DNA of 45,599 bases from JBAZWE01 sp041660545 (GCA_041660545.1 JBAZWE010000007.1:1-45599); one strand, 5' to 3'; counted from the first letter of the stretch, positions 28,054 through 37,239 are shown. Numbers and translations: made by a program. Notes: a model not told the origin generated them from the letters alone.

Positions 28054-30642
28054 CTACTCGGCTCCGCAACATTTCTTGTATTTCTTACCGCTGCCGCATG
28101 GACACGGGTCGTTGCGGCCGACCTTGTCGGCTACCCGCGTTACAACCGCGGCCGGCGCCTTGCCCGGCGCTCCCGCCTGACCGGACTGGGCTGATGCCTT
28201 AGCTTCTTCGGCCGCTTCCGGCAGACGCGAAGTGGTGCCGTCATCGTAACTGTAATTTAAGTCGCGTTCGCGGCGCTCCTGCATCTCATCCTGCGGTACA
28301 CGACTCATGTGGAAGATGGTGCGCACGAAATCTTCCTTGATAGAACCCATCAACTCCTGGAACATGGTAAAACCTTCGGACTTGTACTCAACCAGCGGGT
28401 CTTTCTGTGAGAGGCCGCGCCAGTGGATACCCTCCCTGAGATAGTCCATGTCATAAAGATGCTCGCGCCAGCGATTGTCGATCACGCCCAGCATCACCAG
28501 GCGCTCGAGTTCACGCATGTGCTCGGAGGTGAATTCTTCCTCCTTGCGCGCGTAGACGGCCTTAGCATCTTCGAGAACACGCTCCAACAGATCCTCCTGG
28601 GTTATGTCTTCGATGTCTATGTCTTCCTTGCTGAAAGTCATGTCGTGATACGACTTGAGCGAGGTCATGAGCTTGTCCCAGTCCCAGTCTTCCGGGTACT
28701 CGCCGGCGTCGGCGTACAGCATAACCTGTGTGCTCAGCACGTCATCGATGATCTCCTGCGCGTCTTCGCTTATGTCGCCACCCTCGAGTATCTTGTTGCG
28801 TTGTTCGTAAACGACCTGGCGCTGCTTGTTCATGACATCGTCATACTCGAGTACGCGCTTCCTGATCTGGAAGTTCTGCTGCTCCACCTTGCGCTGGGCG
28901 TTCTCCACGGTCTTGCTGAGCATCTTGTGCTCGATGGGCATGTCCTCTTCCGGTGAGAGCTTGTCAAGGATATTGAAGATGCGATCGCCGGCGAACAGGC
29001 GGATGACGTCGTCCTCGGCGGATAGATAAAAGCGTGAAGCGCCGGCGTCGCCCTGCCTGCCGCTGCGGCCGCGCAGTTGGTTATCGATGCGGCGGCTCTC
29101 GTGCCGTTCCGTGCCCAGCACATAGAGGCCGCCCAGCTCGCGAACGCCATCACCCAGCTTTATGTCGACACCGCGGCCGGCCATGTTTGTGGCAATCGTC
29201 ACCATGCCGGCCTCACCGGCGTTCTTGATGATCTCGGCTTCCTTCTCGTGATGCTTGGCGTTCAGCACCTGGTGATTGATGCCGCGCCGTTTGAGCATGT
29301 CGCTCAAGTATTCACTGGTCTCGATGGAGACCGTGCCGACCAGTACCGGCTGGCCCTTTTTATGGCATTCGGCTATATCCTCGGCGGCCTTCCTGAACTT
29401 GGCCTTCTTGGTCTTGTAGATAAAATCGTTGCGGTCATCGCGGATCATGGGCATGTTGGAGGGAACGGAGACGACCTCGAGCTTGTAGATGTGCATGAAC
29501 TCGTCGGCCTCTGTGGCCGCTGTGCCGGTCATGCCGGCCAGCCTGTCATACATGCGAAAATAATTTTGCAGCGTGATGGTGGCAAGGGTCTGGTTCTCTT
29601 CGCGGATGCGCACCTTCTCCTTGGCTTCGATAGCCTGGTGCAGTCCTTCCGAATAACGCCTGCCGTCCATGATGCGGCCGGTGAACTCGTCGACGATGAG
29701 CACCTCGCCGTCCTTGACGACATACTCGACGTCTTTCTTGAAGAGTGCGTGGGCCTTGAGGGCCTGCATCAGGTGGTTGACCAGCTGGCCGTGTTTTGAT
29801 TCATAAAGGTTCTCGACGCCGATGGCTTTTTCAACTTTGGCCACACCGGCTTCGGTGATCGATACCGTGCGGTGCTTCTCATCGACTTCGTAGTCCTGCT
29901 CCGCCCTAAGCAGCGGCACGATAGCCGCGAACTTGTAGTAGGTGGAAGCCGCCTCCTCGGGGGCGCCGGAGATGATGAGCGGTGTCCGCGCCTCGTCGAT
30001 GAGGATGCTGTCTACTTCATCGACGATGGCGAAGCTGTGTCCACGCTGGACTTTTTCATCAAAGCTATGCGCCATGTTGTCGCGCAGATAATCGAAGCCG
30101 AATTCGGAGTTGGTGCCATAGGTGCAGTCCGCGATATAGGCGTCGATGCGCTCCTGTTTGCTCATGTTGTCCTGAAGGATACCGACCTTCAGCCCCAGGA
30201 AGTTGTAGACCGGCGTCATCCACTCGGCGTCGCGCTTGGCCAGGTAATCGTTGACCGTGACCACGTGAACGCTGTTGCCGGAAATCGCGTTCAGATAAAC
30301 GGGCAGCGTTGCCACAAGGGTTTTTCCTTCACCGGTTTTCATCTCGGCGATCTTTCCCTGGTGAAGGACGATGCCGCCCATTATCTGGACATCGAAGTGA
30401 CGCATGCCCAGTTTGCGCCGTGAAGCCTCGCGCGCCACGGCATAGGCCTCGGGTAAAAGGTCGTCGAGGGTCTCGCCGTCTTCAAAACGCTGCCGGAACT
30501 CAGGTGTCTTCGCCGCAAGCTCATCGTCGTTCAGGGACTTCATCTCGTCCTCGAAGGCGTTTACCCCCAAGACCTGCTCCTGCAGCTTCTTGAATTTTTT
30601 TCCCTCGCCCATGTGAAGGGCTTTATGTAAGAATTTAGCCAT
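28054..30642 (-). CDS. secA: preprotein translocase ATPase SecA
   Basis: An 862-residue protein with the full SecA plan: nucleotide-binding domain 1 (MKTGEGKTLVATLPVYLNA, Walker A at about 100-108), DEVDSILIDEARTPLIISG, cross-linking domain, second RecA domain (TNMAGRGVDIKLG; GRSGRQGD) and helical scaffold. The C-terminal zinc finger VGRNDPCPCGSGKKYKKCCG is intact and usually binds SecB or lipids. It drives protein export through SecYEG. It lies about 100 bases downstream of hpf and upstream of prfB, as in many actinobacteria. Confidence 0.97.
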   Translation of the reverse strand: MAKFLHKALHMGEGKKFKKLQEQVLGVNAFEDEMKSLNDDELAAKTPEFRQRFEDGETLDDLLPEAYAVAREASRRKLGMRHFDVQIMGGIVLHQGKIAEMKTGEGKTLVATLPVYLNAISGNSVHVVTVNDYLAKRDAEWMTPVYNFLGLKVGILQDNMSKQERIDAYIADCTYGTNSEFGFDYLRDNMAHSFDEKVQRGHSFAIVDEVDSILIDEARTPLIISGAPEEAASTYYKFAAIVPLLRAEQDYEVDEKHRTVSITEAGVAKVEKAIGVENLYESKHGQLVNHLMQALKAHALFKKDVEYVVKDGEVLIVDEFTGRIMDGRRYSEGLHQAIEAKEKVRIREENQTLATITLQNYFRMYDRLAGMTGTAATEADEFMHIYKLEVVSVPSNMPMIRDDRNDFIYKTKKAKFRKAAEDIAECHKKGQPVLVGTVSIETSEYLSDMLKRRGINHQVLNAKHHEKEAEIIKNAGEAGMVTIATNMAGRGVDIKLGDGVRELGGLYVLGTERHESRRIDNQLRGRSGRQGDAGASRFYLSAEDDVIRLFAGDRIFNILDKLSPEEDMPIEHKMLSKTVENAQRKVEQQNFQIRKRVLEYDDVMNKQRQVVYEQRNKILEGGDISEDAQEIIDDVLSTQVMLYADAGEYPEDWDWDKLMTSLKSYHDMTFSKEDIDIEDITQEDLLERVLEDAKAVYARKEEEFTSEHMRELERLVMLGVIDNRWREHLYDMDYLREGIHWRGLSQKDPLVEYKSEGFTMFQELMGSIKEDFVRTIFHMSRVPQDEMQERRERDLNYSYDDGTTSRLPEAAEEAKASAQSGQAGAPGKAPAAVVTRVADKVGRNDPCPCGSGKKYKKCCGAE

Positions 30643-30670
30643 GGTATCCAGGATATTTTAGCAGACGAAC

Positions 30671-30716
30671 AGAGGGGACGCGGCTTATGTTGCTCGACCT
30701 AAGCTGCATCCCCTCT
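30671..30716. other. large hairpin between hpf and secA
   Basis: GAGGGGA, then a few mismatches, then GGCTTA pair with TAAGC and TCCCCTC across about 46 bases. No run of T follows on the minus strand, so a terminator role is doubtful. It could be a processing or regulatory structure in the secA leader. Confidence 0.4.
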
Positions 30717-30738
30717 CGTTTTCAAAATCGGTTGAGAG

Positions 30739-31293
30739 CTATTTGGGCTCAATCAGGCCAAAGTTACCGTCGCGGCGGCGATATATGACGCTCGTCTCGT
30801 TGGAATCCGAATTCCGGAAAACAAAAAAGTCGTGACCTATCATCTCCATCTGCAGGGCGGCCTCCTCGGCCGACATCGGTTTGATGAAGAAGGACTTCGT
30901 CTTTACGATCTGCGGCCCGTCCAGCTCGTCTTCCTCTTCCTCTGGCAGCGCTTCGACTATCTCGGGCTGCAGACTGCCACGCACGTGCGCGTTATGGCTC
31001 ACCAGTTTGCTGCGGTACTTTTTAACCTGGCGGCCGAGTTTGTCAGCCACGAGATCGATGGAGGCGTACATGTCCGTCGAGGCGCCCTTGGCACGCAGAA
31101 CAGGCCCCTTTGTGAAAATGGTCGCTTCCGCAACCTGGTTATCCGCGATGCTCGGATTTTTCTCGACGAACAGCTCCACTTCCAGCTGGGTCGCGCTGTT
31201 TAGGTTCTTCCCCAGTTTTAACAGCTTGTCCTCAGTGTGGGTGCGGAGAGCTTCCGTGACTGCGATATTTCTTCCCTTAACCTGTAGATTCAT
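30739..31293 (-). CDS. hpf: ribosome hibernation-promoting factor, long form
   Basis: Start ATG 31293 with GGAAGGA upstream gives 184 residues. The N-terminal HPF/YfiA domain runs to about residue 100 (MNLQVKGRNIAVTEALRTHTEDKL; HVRGSL). After an acidic linker (PEEEEDELDG) the C-terminal dimerisation domain holds KPMSAEEAALQMEMIGHDFFVFRN and YRRRDGNFGLIEP. This long form dimerises 70S ribosomes into inactive 100S particles. A longer open frame to 31431 has no family support. It precedes secA. Confidence 0.93.
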   Translation of the reverse strand: MNLQVKGRNIAVTEALRTHTEDKLLKLGKNLNSATQLEVELFVEKNPSIADNQVAEATIFTKGPVLRAKGASTDMYASIDLVADKLGRQVKKYRSKLVSHNAHVRGSLQPEIVEALPEEEEDELDGPQIVKTKSFFIKPMSAEEAALQMEMIGHDFFVFRNSDSNETSVIYRRRDGNFGLIEPK

Positions 31294-31349
31294 TTTGATC
31301 CTTCCACCCAGATTAGTGTGAACTATAAATACCCTTCGGACCGCCTCGG

Positions 31350-32102
31350 CTAAACTCCAGTTTTTACTGCCCTGGCGAATGTCCAAATCTGGACATCGAC
31401 ACCAAGCTCGCTTTTCAGTACCCCGGCGCACTCCGAGACCGTCGAGCCCGTAGTATAAACGTCATCGATGAGCAAGACCCGCCGGCTACCGCACCTGGCG
31501 CCCTTCCTGATGGTGATACTACCAGCAAGATTCACCTTTCGTGCATCCAGATTCAGCCGGTTTTGAGGAGAAGTGGGATATTGCTTGCGAAGGAGGTCCT
31601 CGACTGGCAGTTCAAGGCGTCTGGCGAGAGCCCTGGCATACATGCCTGCCTGATTATATCCGCGGCTCAACAATTTATATCTGTGCAGGGGCACATAAGT
31701 TAGCGTAACCTCTTTGCCAATTTCAGTCAAATCATCCCGATTGCAGGACAGATCGGCCATAAGCCCGGCCAGCCGCCGGTGCCCGGAGTACTTGAGCCTG
31801 TGTACGAGACTACGGACGGGACCATCGAAAACGAATGCCGCGCGGGCGCTCTCAAACTGCAGCCGCCGGCCCCTGCATTCGCGGCATTCCGCTACATTTC
31901 GCGGACCAGGCTTGCCGCACCGACCGCACTTGCACGGGCCGATGGGCTTCATCTGCCGGGCACAGGTTGCGCAAAGCCAGGAACCCGGCCGGCCACAATG
32001 CACACAGCGTATGGGCAAGAAAACCGAGAGGAAACTGGAGAATATGTCCGCCGTCAGGGAATTGTATTTTGGTTGGCCATCGTCCACGGCTCCCGCTTCC
32101 AC
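31350..32102 (-). CDS. ComF-family phosphoribosyltransferase-like protein
   Basis: A 250-residue protein. The N-terminal zinc-binding region has CVHCGRPGSWLCATCARQ, CKCGRCGKPG and CRECRGRR. The phosphoribosyltransferase fold follows, with the PRPP loop RVLLIDDVYTTGSTVSEC near residue 205. RGYNQAGMYARALARRL is the ComF signature. ComF proteins are linked to DNA uptake in naturally competent bacteria, though most homologues have no proven role. Its position just upstream of hpf-secA is the common actinobacterial and Firmicute order. The GTG start at 32102 is the longest option. Confidence 0.88.
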   Translation of the reverse strand: MEAGAVDDGQPKYNSLTADIFSSFLSVFLPIRCVHCGRPGSWLCATCARQMKPIGPCKCGRCGKPGPRNVAECRECRGRRLQFESARAAFVFDGPVRSLVHRLKYSGHRRLAGLMADLSCNRDDLTEIGKEVTLTYVPLHRYKLLSRGYNQAGMYARALARRLELPVEDLLRKQYPTSPQNRLNLDARKVNLAGSITIRKGARCGSRRVLLIDDVYTTGSTVSECAGVLKSELGVDVQIWTFARAVKTGV

Positions 32103-32404
32103 CTGAGATTGATCTGTCTTGTTGTCTTTTGTCCCGCCCGGCGGGTATTACGTTTGCCCGCGAAAACCCGCTATCTCAAAATGCGAATCAAAAGCGGGGA
32201 TATTCCCATGCATATTACAAAAGTGAATGTGGTGTTTCAAATGTGATCGGATGCCGAGAAAGGATGCCTTCGGGGCCGGGGTTACAGGTGGATTCTTCGG
32301 CTGCGCCTCAGAATGACAAATCACTGCCAAAGGATAGCCGCTTGATGGGATTGGGCCTGGCTGGATTCTTCGGCAAGCTCCGGAGCGACAAATCCGCCAT
32401 CCGC
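32103..32404. repeat. intergenic region with dispersed-repeat-like units
   Basis: This 302-base region has no gene. It holds two related units, GGATTCTTCGGCTGCGCCTCAG followed by AATGACAAATC near 32290-32325, and GGATTCTTCGGCAAGCTCCGG followed by AGCGACAAATC near 32361-32396. Elements of the type ATTCTTCGG...AGAATGACA recur between genes in many environmental bacteria. They could be REP-like or terminator-like units. Confidence 0.45.
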
Positions 32405-33520
32405 TTATCTGACGTGGGTATCGGCCTCGATCACCGTGAAGGGCTCCAGCTTGACCTCCGCGTCGACGACAGAGCCCGCGCCGATGACACAGCGGTCGCC
32501 AACCACGACGCGGTCACCTATATGCACATCATCGCGGATATAGGCGCCCTGGCCGATTATGCCGCCCATAACCTTGGCGCCAGCGCCGGTCTGGGCTGCG
32601 CGCCATTTGATAACGCCTTCCAGAGAAGCGCCCTTCTCGATGACGCTATGGTCTCCTATCACCAGCGGTCCGGTAAGGTTCACATCCTCTCCCACCTGAC
32701 AAAAATCGCCGAGCAGGATAGGTGCTTTGAGCGTCGCCGATTTCGGTATCCTGGTTCCCTTTCCCACAAAAATGCCAGGTGCGCGTTCCTTGCCTGGGAT
32801 CTCGACATTTACCTTGCCGGTCAGGGCATCGAAGTTGCCGATCCGATACTGCTTTAAGCTGCCTACGTCGTTCCAGTAACCATCGATCTCGAATCCGTAA
32901 AACGGGATGTTCCTGGTAACGAACTCGGGAAAGAGCTGCTTGCCGAAATCGTAAAAAGCTTCCCTCGGGATGTAATCGAAGATAGCGGACTCGAAGATAT
33001 AGATGCCGCAGTTACAGAGATTGCTGAGTTCCTCGCCGCGGGCGGGCTTCTCCTGGAAGCCGAGTATGCGTCCCGTCTTGTCGCTGATAACAACACCGTA
33101 GCGACTGGGGTCTTTTACCTGCTTCAGGGCCAGGGTGGCGATACCACCGGACTCCTTGTGCTGCTTTAAAAGTTTTGTCAGGTCGAGGTCGGTAAGCGCG
33201 TCGCCGCTGATCACCAGGAAAGTGCCGTCGGAAAGAAACTTCTGCATCTGCTTGACGCCACCAGCGGTGCCCATCAGTTCCGGCTCCAGCGAATATCTAA
33301 GCTCGATCCCTACCCGCTGTCCGCGCCCGAAATAATTGGTGATCGCGTGGGGATGATAATGAAGGTTGGCTACGGCCTCGTCGAAGCCGTGCTTTTTGAT
33401 AAGACGCAGGATGTGGTGCATAACCGGCCGGTTGACTATGGGCGCCATCGGTTTGGAGATAGAACCGGTGAGCGGCCTCAAACGCGTGCCCAGGCCGGCT
33501 GCCAGTACCATGGCTTTCAA
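32405..33520 (-). CDS. sugar-1-phosphate nucleotidyltransferase (mannose-1-P guanylyltransferase-like)
   Basis: A 371-residue protein with the nucleotide-binding motif MVLAAGLGTRLRPLTGSISKPM at the N-terminus, VISGDALTDLDLTKLL, and DGYWNDVGSLKQYRIGN. From about residue 260 there is a left-handed beta-helix of hexapeptide repeats (GTRIPKSATLKAP, GDHSVIEKGASL, GDRVVVGDRCVIGAGSVVDAEV). The architecture fits GDP-mannose pyrophosphorylase or glucose-1-phosphate thymidylyl/uridylyltransferases. The downstream mannose/glucose phosphomutase and isomerase genes on the same strand favour mannose. The sugar and nucleotide are inferred. The start abuts the mtnA stop, so co-translation is likely. Confidence 0.85.
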   Translation of the reverse strand: MKAMVLAAGLGTRLRPLTGSISKPMAPIVNRPVMHHILRLIKKHGFDEAVANLHYHPHAITNYFGRGQRVGIELRYSLEPELMGTAGGVKQMQKFLSDGTFLVISGDALTDLDLTKLLKQHKESGGIATLALKQVKDPSRYGVVISDKTGRILGFQEKPARGEELSNLCNCGIYIFESAIFDYIPREAFYDFGKQLFPEFVTRNIPFYGFEIDGYWNDVGSLKQYRIGNFDALTGKVNVEIPGKERAPGIFVGKGTRIPKSATLKAPILLGDFCQVGEDVNLTGPLVIGDHSVIEKGASLEGVIKWRAAQTGAGAKVMGGIIGQGAYIRDDVHIGDRVVVGDRCVIGAGSVVDAEVKLEPFTVIEADTHVR

Positions 33521-34573
33521 TTATTTACCCTTCTTCGCTTCAGCCAGGCTCTCGGTATAAGGATCGCGGTGGACTCCCGCCTCGGTTATGATCGCGGCCA
33601 CGTTGGCATGTGGAGTGACGTCAAAAGCCGGGTTACGCACGCCGATGCCATCGGGCGCGATCTGGCGGTTTCCGCAGTGGGTGACCTCAGCAGGGTCGCG
33701 CTCCTCGATGGGTATCTGCGAACCATCCGAAAGACTTAAGTCGACAGTCGAGGTAGGCGCCGCCACGTAAAAGGGGACACCGTGCTCCTTGGCCAGGACC
33801 GACACCATGTAGGTTCCGATCTTGTTGGCAACATCGCCGTTTCCTGCTATACGATCGGAGCCGACGACAACCGCGTCGATCTCACCCTTCTTGAAGAAGT
33901 AACCGGACATGTTGTCGGTAATCAGCGTACAGGGGATGCCCTCCTGCTGAAGCTCCCACGCGGTCAGCCTGGCTCCCTGTAAAAAAGGCCGGGTCTCGTC
34001 GGCGAACACATGGATCGTCGGGTCGCGTTTGAAAACCGAGCGGATAACCCCGAGCGCCGTGCCGTAGCCTGCCGTCGCCAGCGCTCCGGCGTTACAGTGC
34101 GTAAGAATGCGTGCTCCTTTTGGGAATAGCGGCGCCGCGTGCTCTCCCATGGCCACGCACATGGCTACGTCTTCGTCGAGAATCTCCTGCGAGCGGACTT
34201 TGAGCCGGGAGCGGATCTCGTCCACATCGCCGGGTCCGTTATAGACCTTCGCCTGCTGTTCCAGCGCCCAGCCCAAGTTGTAAGCGGTCGGACGGGTGGC
34301 GAAGAGTCCTTTTGCGGCTTCGTCGAGATCCTTTTTAAGATCTTTAAGGGTTGTCGCCCCGGACTGCATGGCGGCCAGCGCCATACCCATTGCCGTTGCC
34401 ACACCGATGGCCGGCGCTCCGCGGATGACCATCGTCCTGATGGAGTCACCCACTTCCTGCCAGGTGGTGTGGTGGATGTATTCCTCGTTGAGCGGCAACA
34501 CCCTCTGGTCGATCATCACGACCTCGTCGCCCTGCCACTCTATGGTGTTGACTGAATAGCCGCTCGCGTTCAT
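33521..34573 (-). CDS. mtnA: S-methyl-5-thioribose-1-phosphate isomerase
   Basis: A 350-residue protein of the eIF2B-like family. It has MVIRGAPAIGVATAMGMALA, ILTHCNAGALATAGYGTALGVIRS with the catalytic Cys, and the catalytic Asp in VVVGSDRIAGNGDVANKIGTY. The closing EERDPAEVTH and NPAFDVTPH segments are also family landmarks. It converts methylthioribose-1-phosphate to methylthioribulose-1-phosphate in methionine salvage. ahcY lies 75 bases upstream on the same strand. No other methionine salvage gene is in the window. Confidence 0.94.
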   Translation of the reverse strand: MNASGYSVNTIEWQGDEVVMIDQRVLPLNEEYIHHTTWQEVGDSIRTMVIRGAPAIGVATAMGMALAAMQSGATTLKDLKKDLDEAAKGLFATRPTAYNLGWALEQQAKVYNGPGDVDEIRSRLKVRSQEILDEDVAMCVAMGEHAAPLFPKGARILTHCNAGALATAGYGTALGVIRSVFKRDPTIHVFADETRPFLQGARLTAWELQQEGIPCTLITDNMSGYFFKKGEIDAVVVGSDRIAGNGDVANKIGTYMVSVLAKEHGVPFYVAAPTSTVDLSLSDGSQIPIEERDPAEVTHCGNRQIAPDGIGVRNPAFDVTPHANVAAIITEAGVHRDPYTESLAEAKKGK

Positions 34574-34648
34574 TTGCCTACCTCAAATCAATTATGACCG
34601 GTTTTGTAAATCAGGTTTCCCCCTGTTTTCCAAGATGAGGCCGGCTAT

Positions 34649-35917
34649 TTAAGTTCCTTCGTTCCAGGAGGCCAGGTACGCTACTTGTTCCGGGGTGAGC
34701 TCGTCGATCTTCATACCCATCGTCTCCAGTTTGAGAGCGGCGATATGCTCGTCGATGTCCACCGGCACCGGATAGACCTTGTTCTCCAGCGAATCATGGT
34801 TCTGGACGATGAACTCGGCGGCAAGCGCCTGATTGGCGAAGCTCATGTCCATTACCTGCGCCGGGTGCCCTTCGGCGGCCGACGGGTTTACCAGCCGGCC
34901 TTCGGCCAGCAGGAAGAGGACGCGGCCATCCGGCAGCGTGTATTCCTCCATGAAATCGCGCACGGTGCGGTTCGAAGTAGACATCGTCTCCAGAGCCGGG
35001 ATGTCGATCTCGACGTTGAAGTGTCCGGTGTTGCAGATGATGGCGCCGTTCTTCATGACTTCCATGTGCTCGCCACGAATGACGTGTTTGTCGCCGGTGG
35101 CGGTCACAAACAGATCGCCGTATTTGGCGGCGTCGGCTATAGGGGCTACGCGGTAGCCATCCATCACTGCCTCAAGCGCCCTCAGCGGATTGACTTCGAT
35201 AACGGTGACCCGTGCGCCCATACCGGATGCGCGCATGGCGACGCCTCTGCCGCACCAGCCATAGCCGGCGACGACTACGTCAAGACCTGCCAGCAGCATG
35301 TTGGTGGCGCGGATGATACCGTCGATGGTGGACTGTCCGGTACCATAACGGTTGTCGAACATATGCTTGGTGTTGGCCTCATTGACGGCAACCACGGGGA
35401 ACTTGAGAACGCCATCGGCCTCCATGCTCTGCAGGCGGATAACGCCGGTTGTAGTCTCTTCGGTGCCGCCCAGGATATCGCCGATCTGGTTCTCGTACTC
35501 GGCGTGTACCACGCCGATGACGTCCGCGCCATCGTCCATGGTCACCTGCGGACGATGGGCGACCGCGGCGGTGATGTGCTTGTAATAGGTGTCGTTGTCC
35601 TCACCCTTGATGGCATACGTGCTGATGCCATAATGCTTGACGAGGGCAGCCGCCACGTCGTCCTGTGTGCTTAATGGATTGGAGGCGCAAAGCACCACGT
35701 CGGCGCCGCCGGCCTTGAGCGTGCGGGCGAGGTTGGCTGTCTCCGTGGTCACATGCAGGCAGGCCGAAATGCGTATACCCGCCAGAGGCTGTTCCTTCTC
35801 GAACCGCTCGCGGATCGATGCCAGAACGTTCATCCTTTTTTCAATCAGATCAATCTTGAGCTTGCCTTTGTCGGCAAGTCCAAGGTCTTTGACGTCATGA
35901 GCTACTACATCAGGCAC
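34649..35917 (-). CDS. ahcY: adenosylhomocysteinase
   Basis: The GTG at 35917 with AAGGAGAG upstream gives a 422-residue protein. Family landmarks are RISACLHVTTETANLARTL (catalytic-core residues), the NAD-binding VVVAGYGWCGRGVAMRASGMGARV (about residues 212-235), DNRYGTGQSTIDGI, and the C-terminal NKVYPVPVDIDEHIA. SAH hydrolase splits S-adenosylhomocysteine into adenosine and homocysteine and thus maintains methylation capacity. The longer frame to 35980 lacks a ribosome binding site. A structured leader with an intrinsic terminator precedes it. Confidence 0.96.
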   Translation of the reverse strand: MPDVVAHDVKDLGLADKGKLKIDLIEKRMNVLASIRERFEKEQPLAGIRISACLHVTTETANLARTLKAGGADVVLCASNPLSTQDDVAAALVKHYGISTYAIKGEDNDTYYKHITAAVAHRPQVTMDDGADVIGVVHAEYENQIGDILGGTEETTTGVIRLQSMEADGVLKFPVVAVNEANTKHMFDNRYGTGQSTIDGIIRATNMLLAGLDVVVAGYGWCGRGVAMRASGMGARVTVIEVNPLRALEAVMDGYRVAPIADAAKYGDLFVTATGDKHVIRGEHMEVMKNGAIICNTGHFNVEIDIPALETMSTSNRTVRDFMEEYTLPDGRVLFLLAEGRLVNPSAAEGHPAQVMDMSFANQALAAEFIVQNHDSLENKVYPVPVDIDEHIAALKLETMGMKIDELTPEQVAYLASWNEGT

Positions 35918-35962
35918 TGGTCTCTCCTTGTTAGATTTCCATTTCTTCCCTCGGGACAGAAA

Positions 35963-35998
35963 AAACAGGGCTGTAGGCAAATCCTTACAGCCCGGAAT
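35963..35998 (-). terminator. terminator-like hairpin in the ahcY leader
   Basis: On the minus strand GGGCTGTA and TACAGCCC enclose a 10-base loop and are followed by TGTTTTTTC, about 50 bases before the ahcY start. With the paired segments just upstream (GCCTGATCAGGC; AAAGC/GCTTT) it could be an attenuator. The match to a known SAM or SAH riboswitch was not recognised. Confidence 0.5.
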
Positions 35999-36148
35999 GT
36001 TTTTTGTTTCCGCCCTGGGGTAAAGCGAAGCTTTTTCGCCGCCTGATCAGGCAGAAGCGGCAACGATTAGTTTAACAAATGCAGGCGATATAGTGTAGAT
36101 GGTCATCGGCGCACCGGGTTCCATTCAATCACCTTGTAGCCGTCCCGC

Positions 36149-37228
36149 TCAGGCCAGCTGCCTCTTGAGGCTCTCTATCCGCACCACCGGTGAAGGATCG
36201 ATGCCGTATAGAACGGCAAGATAAAGCGAAAGGTAATCCCCGAGGTTGATGCTGGAAAGCAGCCTTGCCAGCCGGCACTCCCCGGAACTGGTAAAACGCA
36301 TGATCTCACCGACATAGCTCTCCAGCAGTTCAGCAGTGACGTCCATGCGCTTCCTGTTCTGTGGATGCAGCTTGCCGTCGTTCAGATAGATTACCCGGAA
36401 CTTCTCCATGTCTGCGGACGGATGCTCCCAACCGACGATCTCATTGTGGTTGAGCTCGGGGAACTGATGGGCAAAGGCAAGCGCCTTGGCGTTCTCGTTG
36501 ATCTGACACTTCCAGCGATTCGCTACGACGGCGGTTATCTCGGCGCCATATATGACCGGAATGCGTTTAAAGAGTTCGGTTGCGAGCTGCTTGGCGGGGT
36601 TTGATGCCGCCGGACTTTCCAGTCCGTAAGAATCGACAAGGCTCGACAGCACCGCGGCGGCCTCACGTACGTCTTCCTCGACAGCCTCGATCAAACTGAG
36701 GCTTTCAAGGCATGCGGCGATGGGAACGGAAAGCCAGCCCATGGCTGCGCGTGGCTGCAGACTGCTGGGAACCTCAATAAAAGGAAGGTCCCTGGCGGCG
36801 GCGATCTCTCCGACCTTGCCACCCGTGCTGGCGCAGATAATGCGGCAACCACGCTCGAGCGCCTCGTTGAGGCAGGAGATGGTTTCCTCGGTATTTCCTG
36901 AATAGCTGATGATAAAAACGAGGCTGCGGCTACTGATCCAGTGGGGGAGGTTATAGCCCCGGACAGTCACCATGGGACTTGGCAGCTCGGAGTCGTAGAC
37001 TGAGGCGATGACGTCGCCGCCGATTGCAGAACCACCCATGCCGGCGACCGCTATGCCGCCTACCTCGCCGCCAGCCTCGAGGGCTACGCGGCGCCCCGCC
37101 TCATAAGCTTCGAGCAACTGGCCCGGCAGTCCGCCTACCATGCCGAACTGGTTCTGGGTGTCGAGGCCACGGATGGCCGCGACATCGTCGAGCTTAACTA
37201 GCAATGATTCTTTATCCGTTTTCGACAA
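36149..37228 (-). CDS. bifunctional phosphoglucose/phosphomannose isomerase-like protein
   Basis: A 359-residue protein with two SIS domains. GGIAVAGMGGSAIGGDVIAS (about residues 58-77) and VFIISYSGNTEETISCLNEALERG (about 110-133) are the phosphosugar-binding loops. ELNHNEIVGWEH carries the catalytic Glu/His of the PGI superfamily. The size and motifs match the archaeal/actinobacterial dual-specific glucose/mannose-6-phosphate isomerases. It lies 11 bases after the phosphomannomutase gene, consistent with mannose or glucose activation for envelope glycans. Confidence 0.88.
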   Translation of the reverse strand: MSKTDKESLLVKLDDVAAIRGLDTQNQFGMVGGLPGQLLEAYEAGRRVALEAGGEVGGIAVAGMGGSAIGGDVIASVYDSELPSPMVTVRGYNLPHWISSRSLVFIISYSGNTEETISCLNEALERGCRIICASTGGKVGEIAAARDLPFIEVPSSLQPRAAMGWLSVPIAACLESLSLIEAVEEDVREAAAVLSSLVDSYGLESPAASNPAKQLATELFKRIPVIYGAEITAVVANRWKCQINENAKALAFAHQFPELNHNEIVGWEHPSADMEKFRVIYLNDGKLHPQNRKRMDVTAELLESYVGEIMRFTSSGECRLARLLSSINLGDYLSLYLAVLYGIDPSPVVRIESLKRQLA

Positions 37229-37239
37229 GTCCTGCTCAC

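Noticed and set aside
34685..35674. Long plus-strand frame opposite ahcY
   Set aside because: Antisense shadow of ahcY in a GC-rich gene; no independent start signal or motif.
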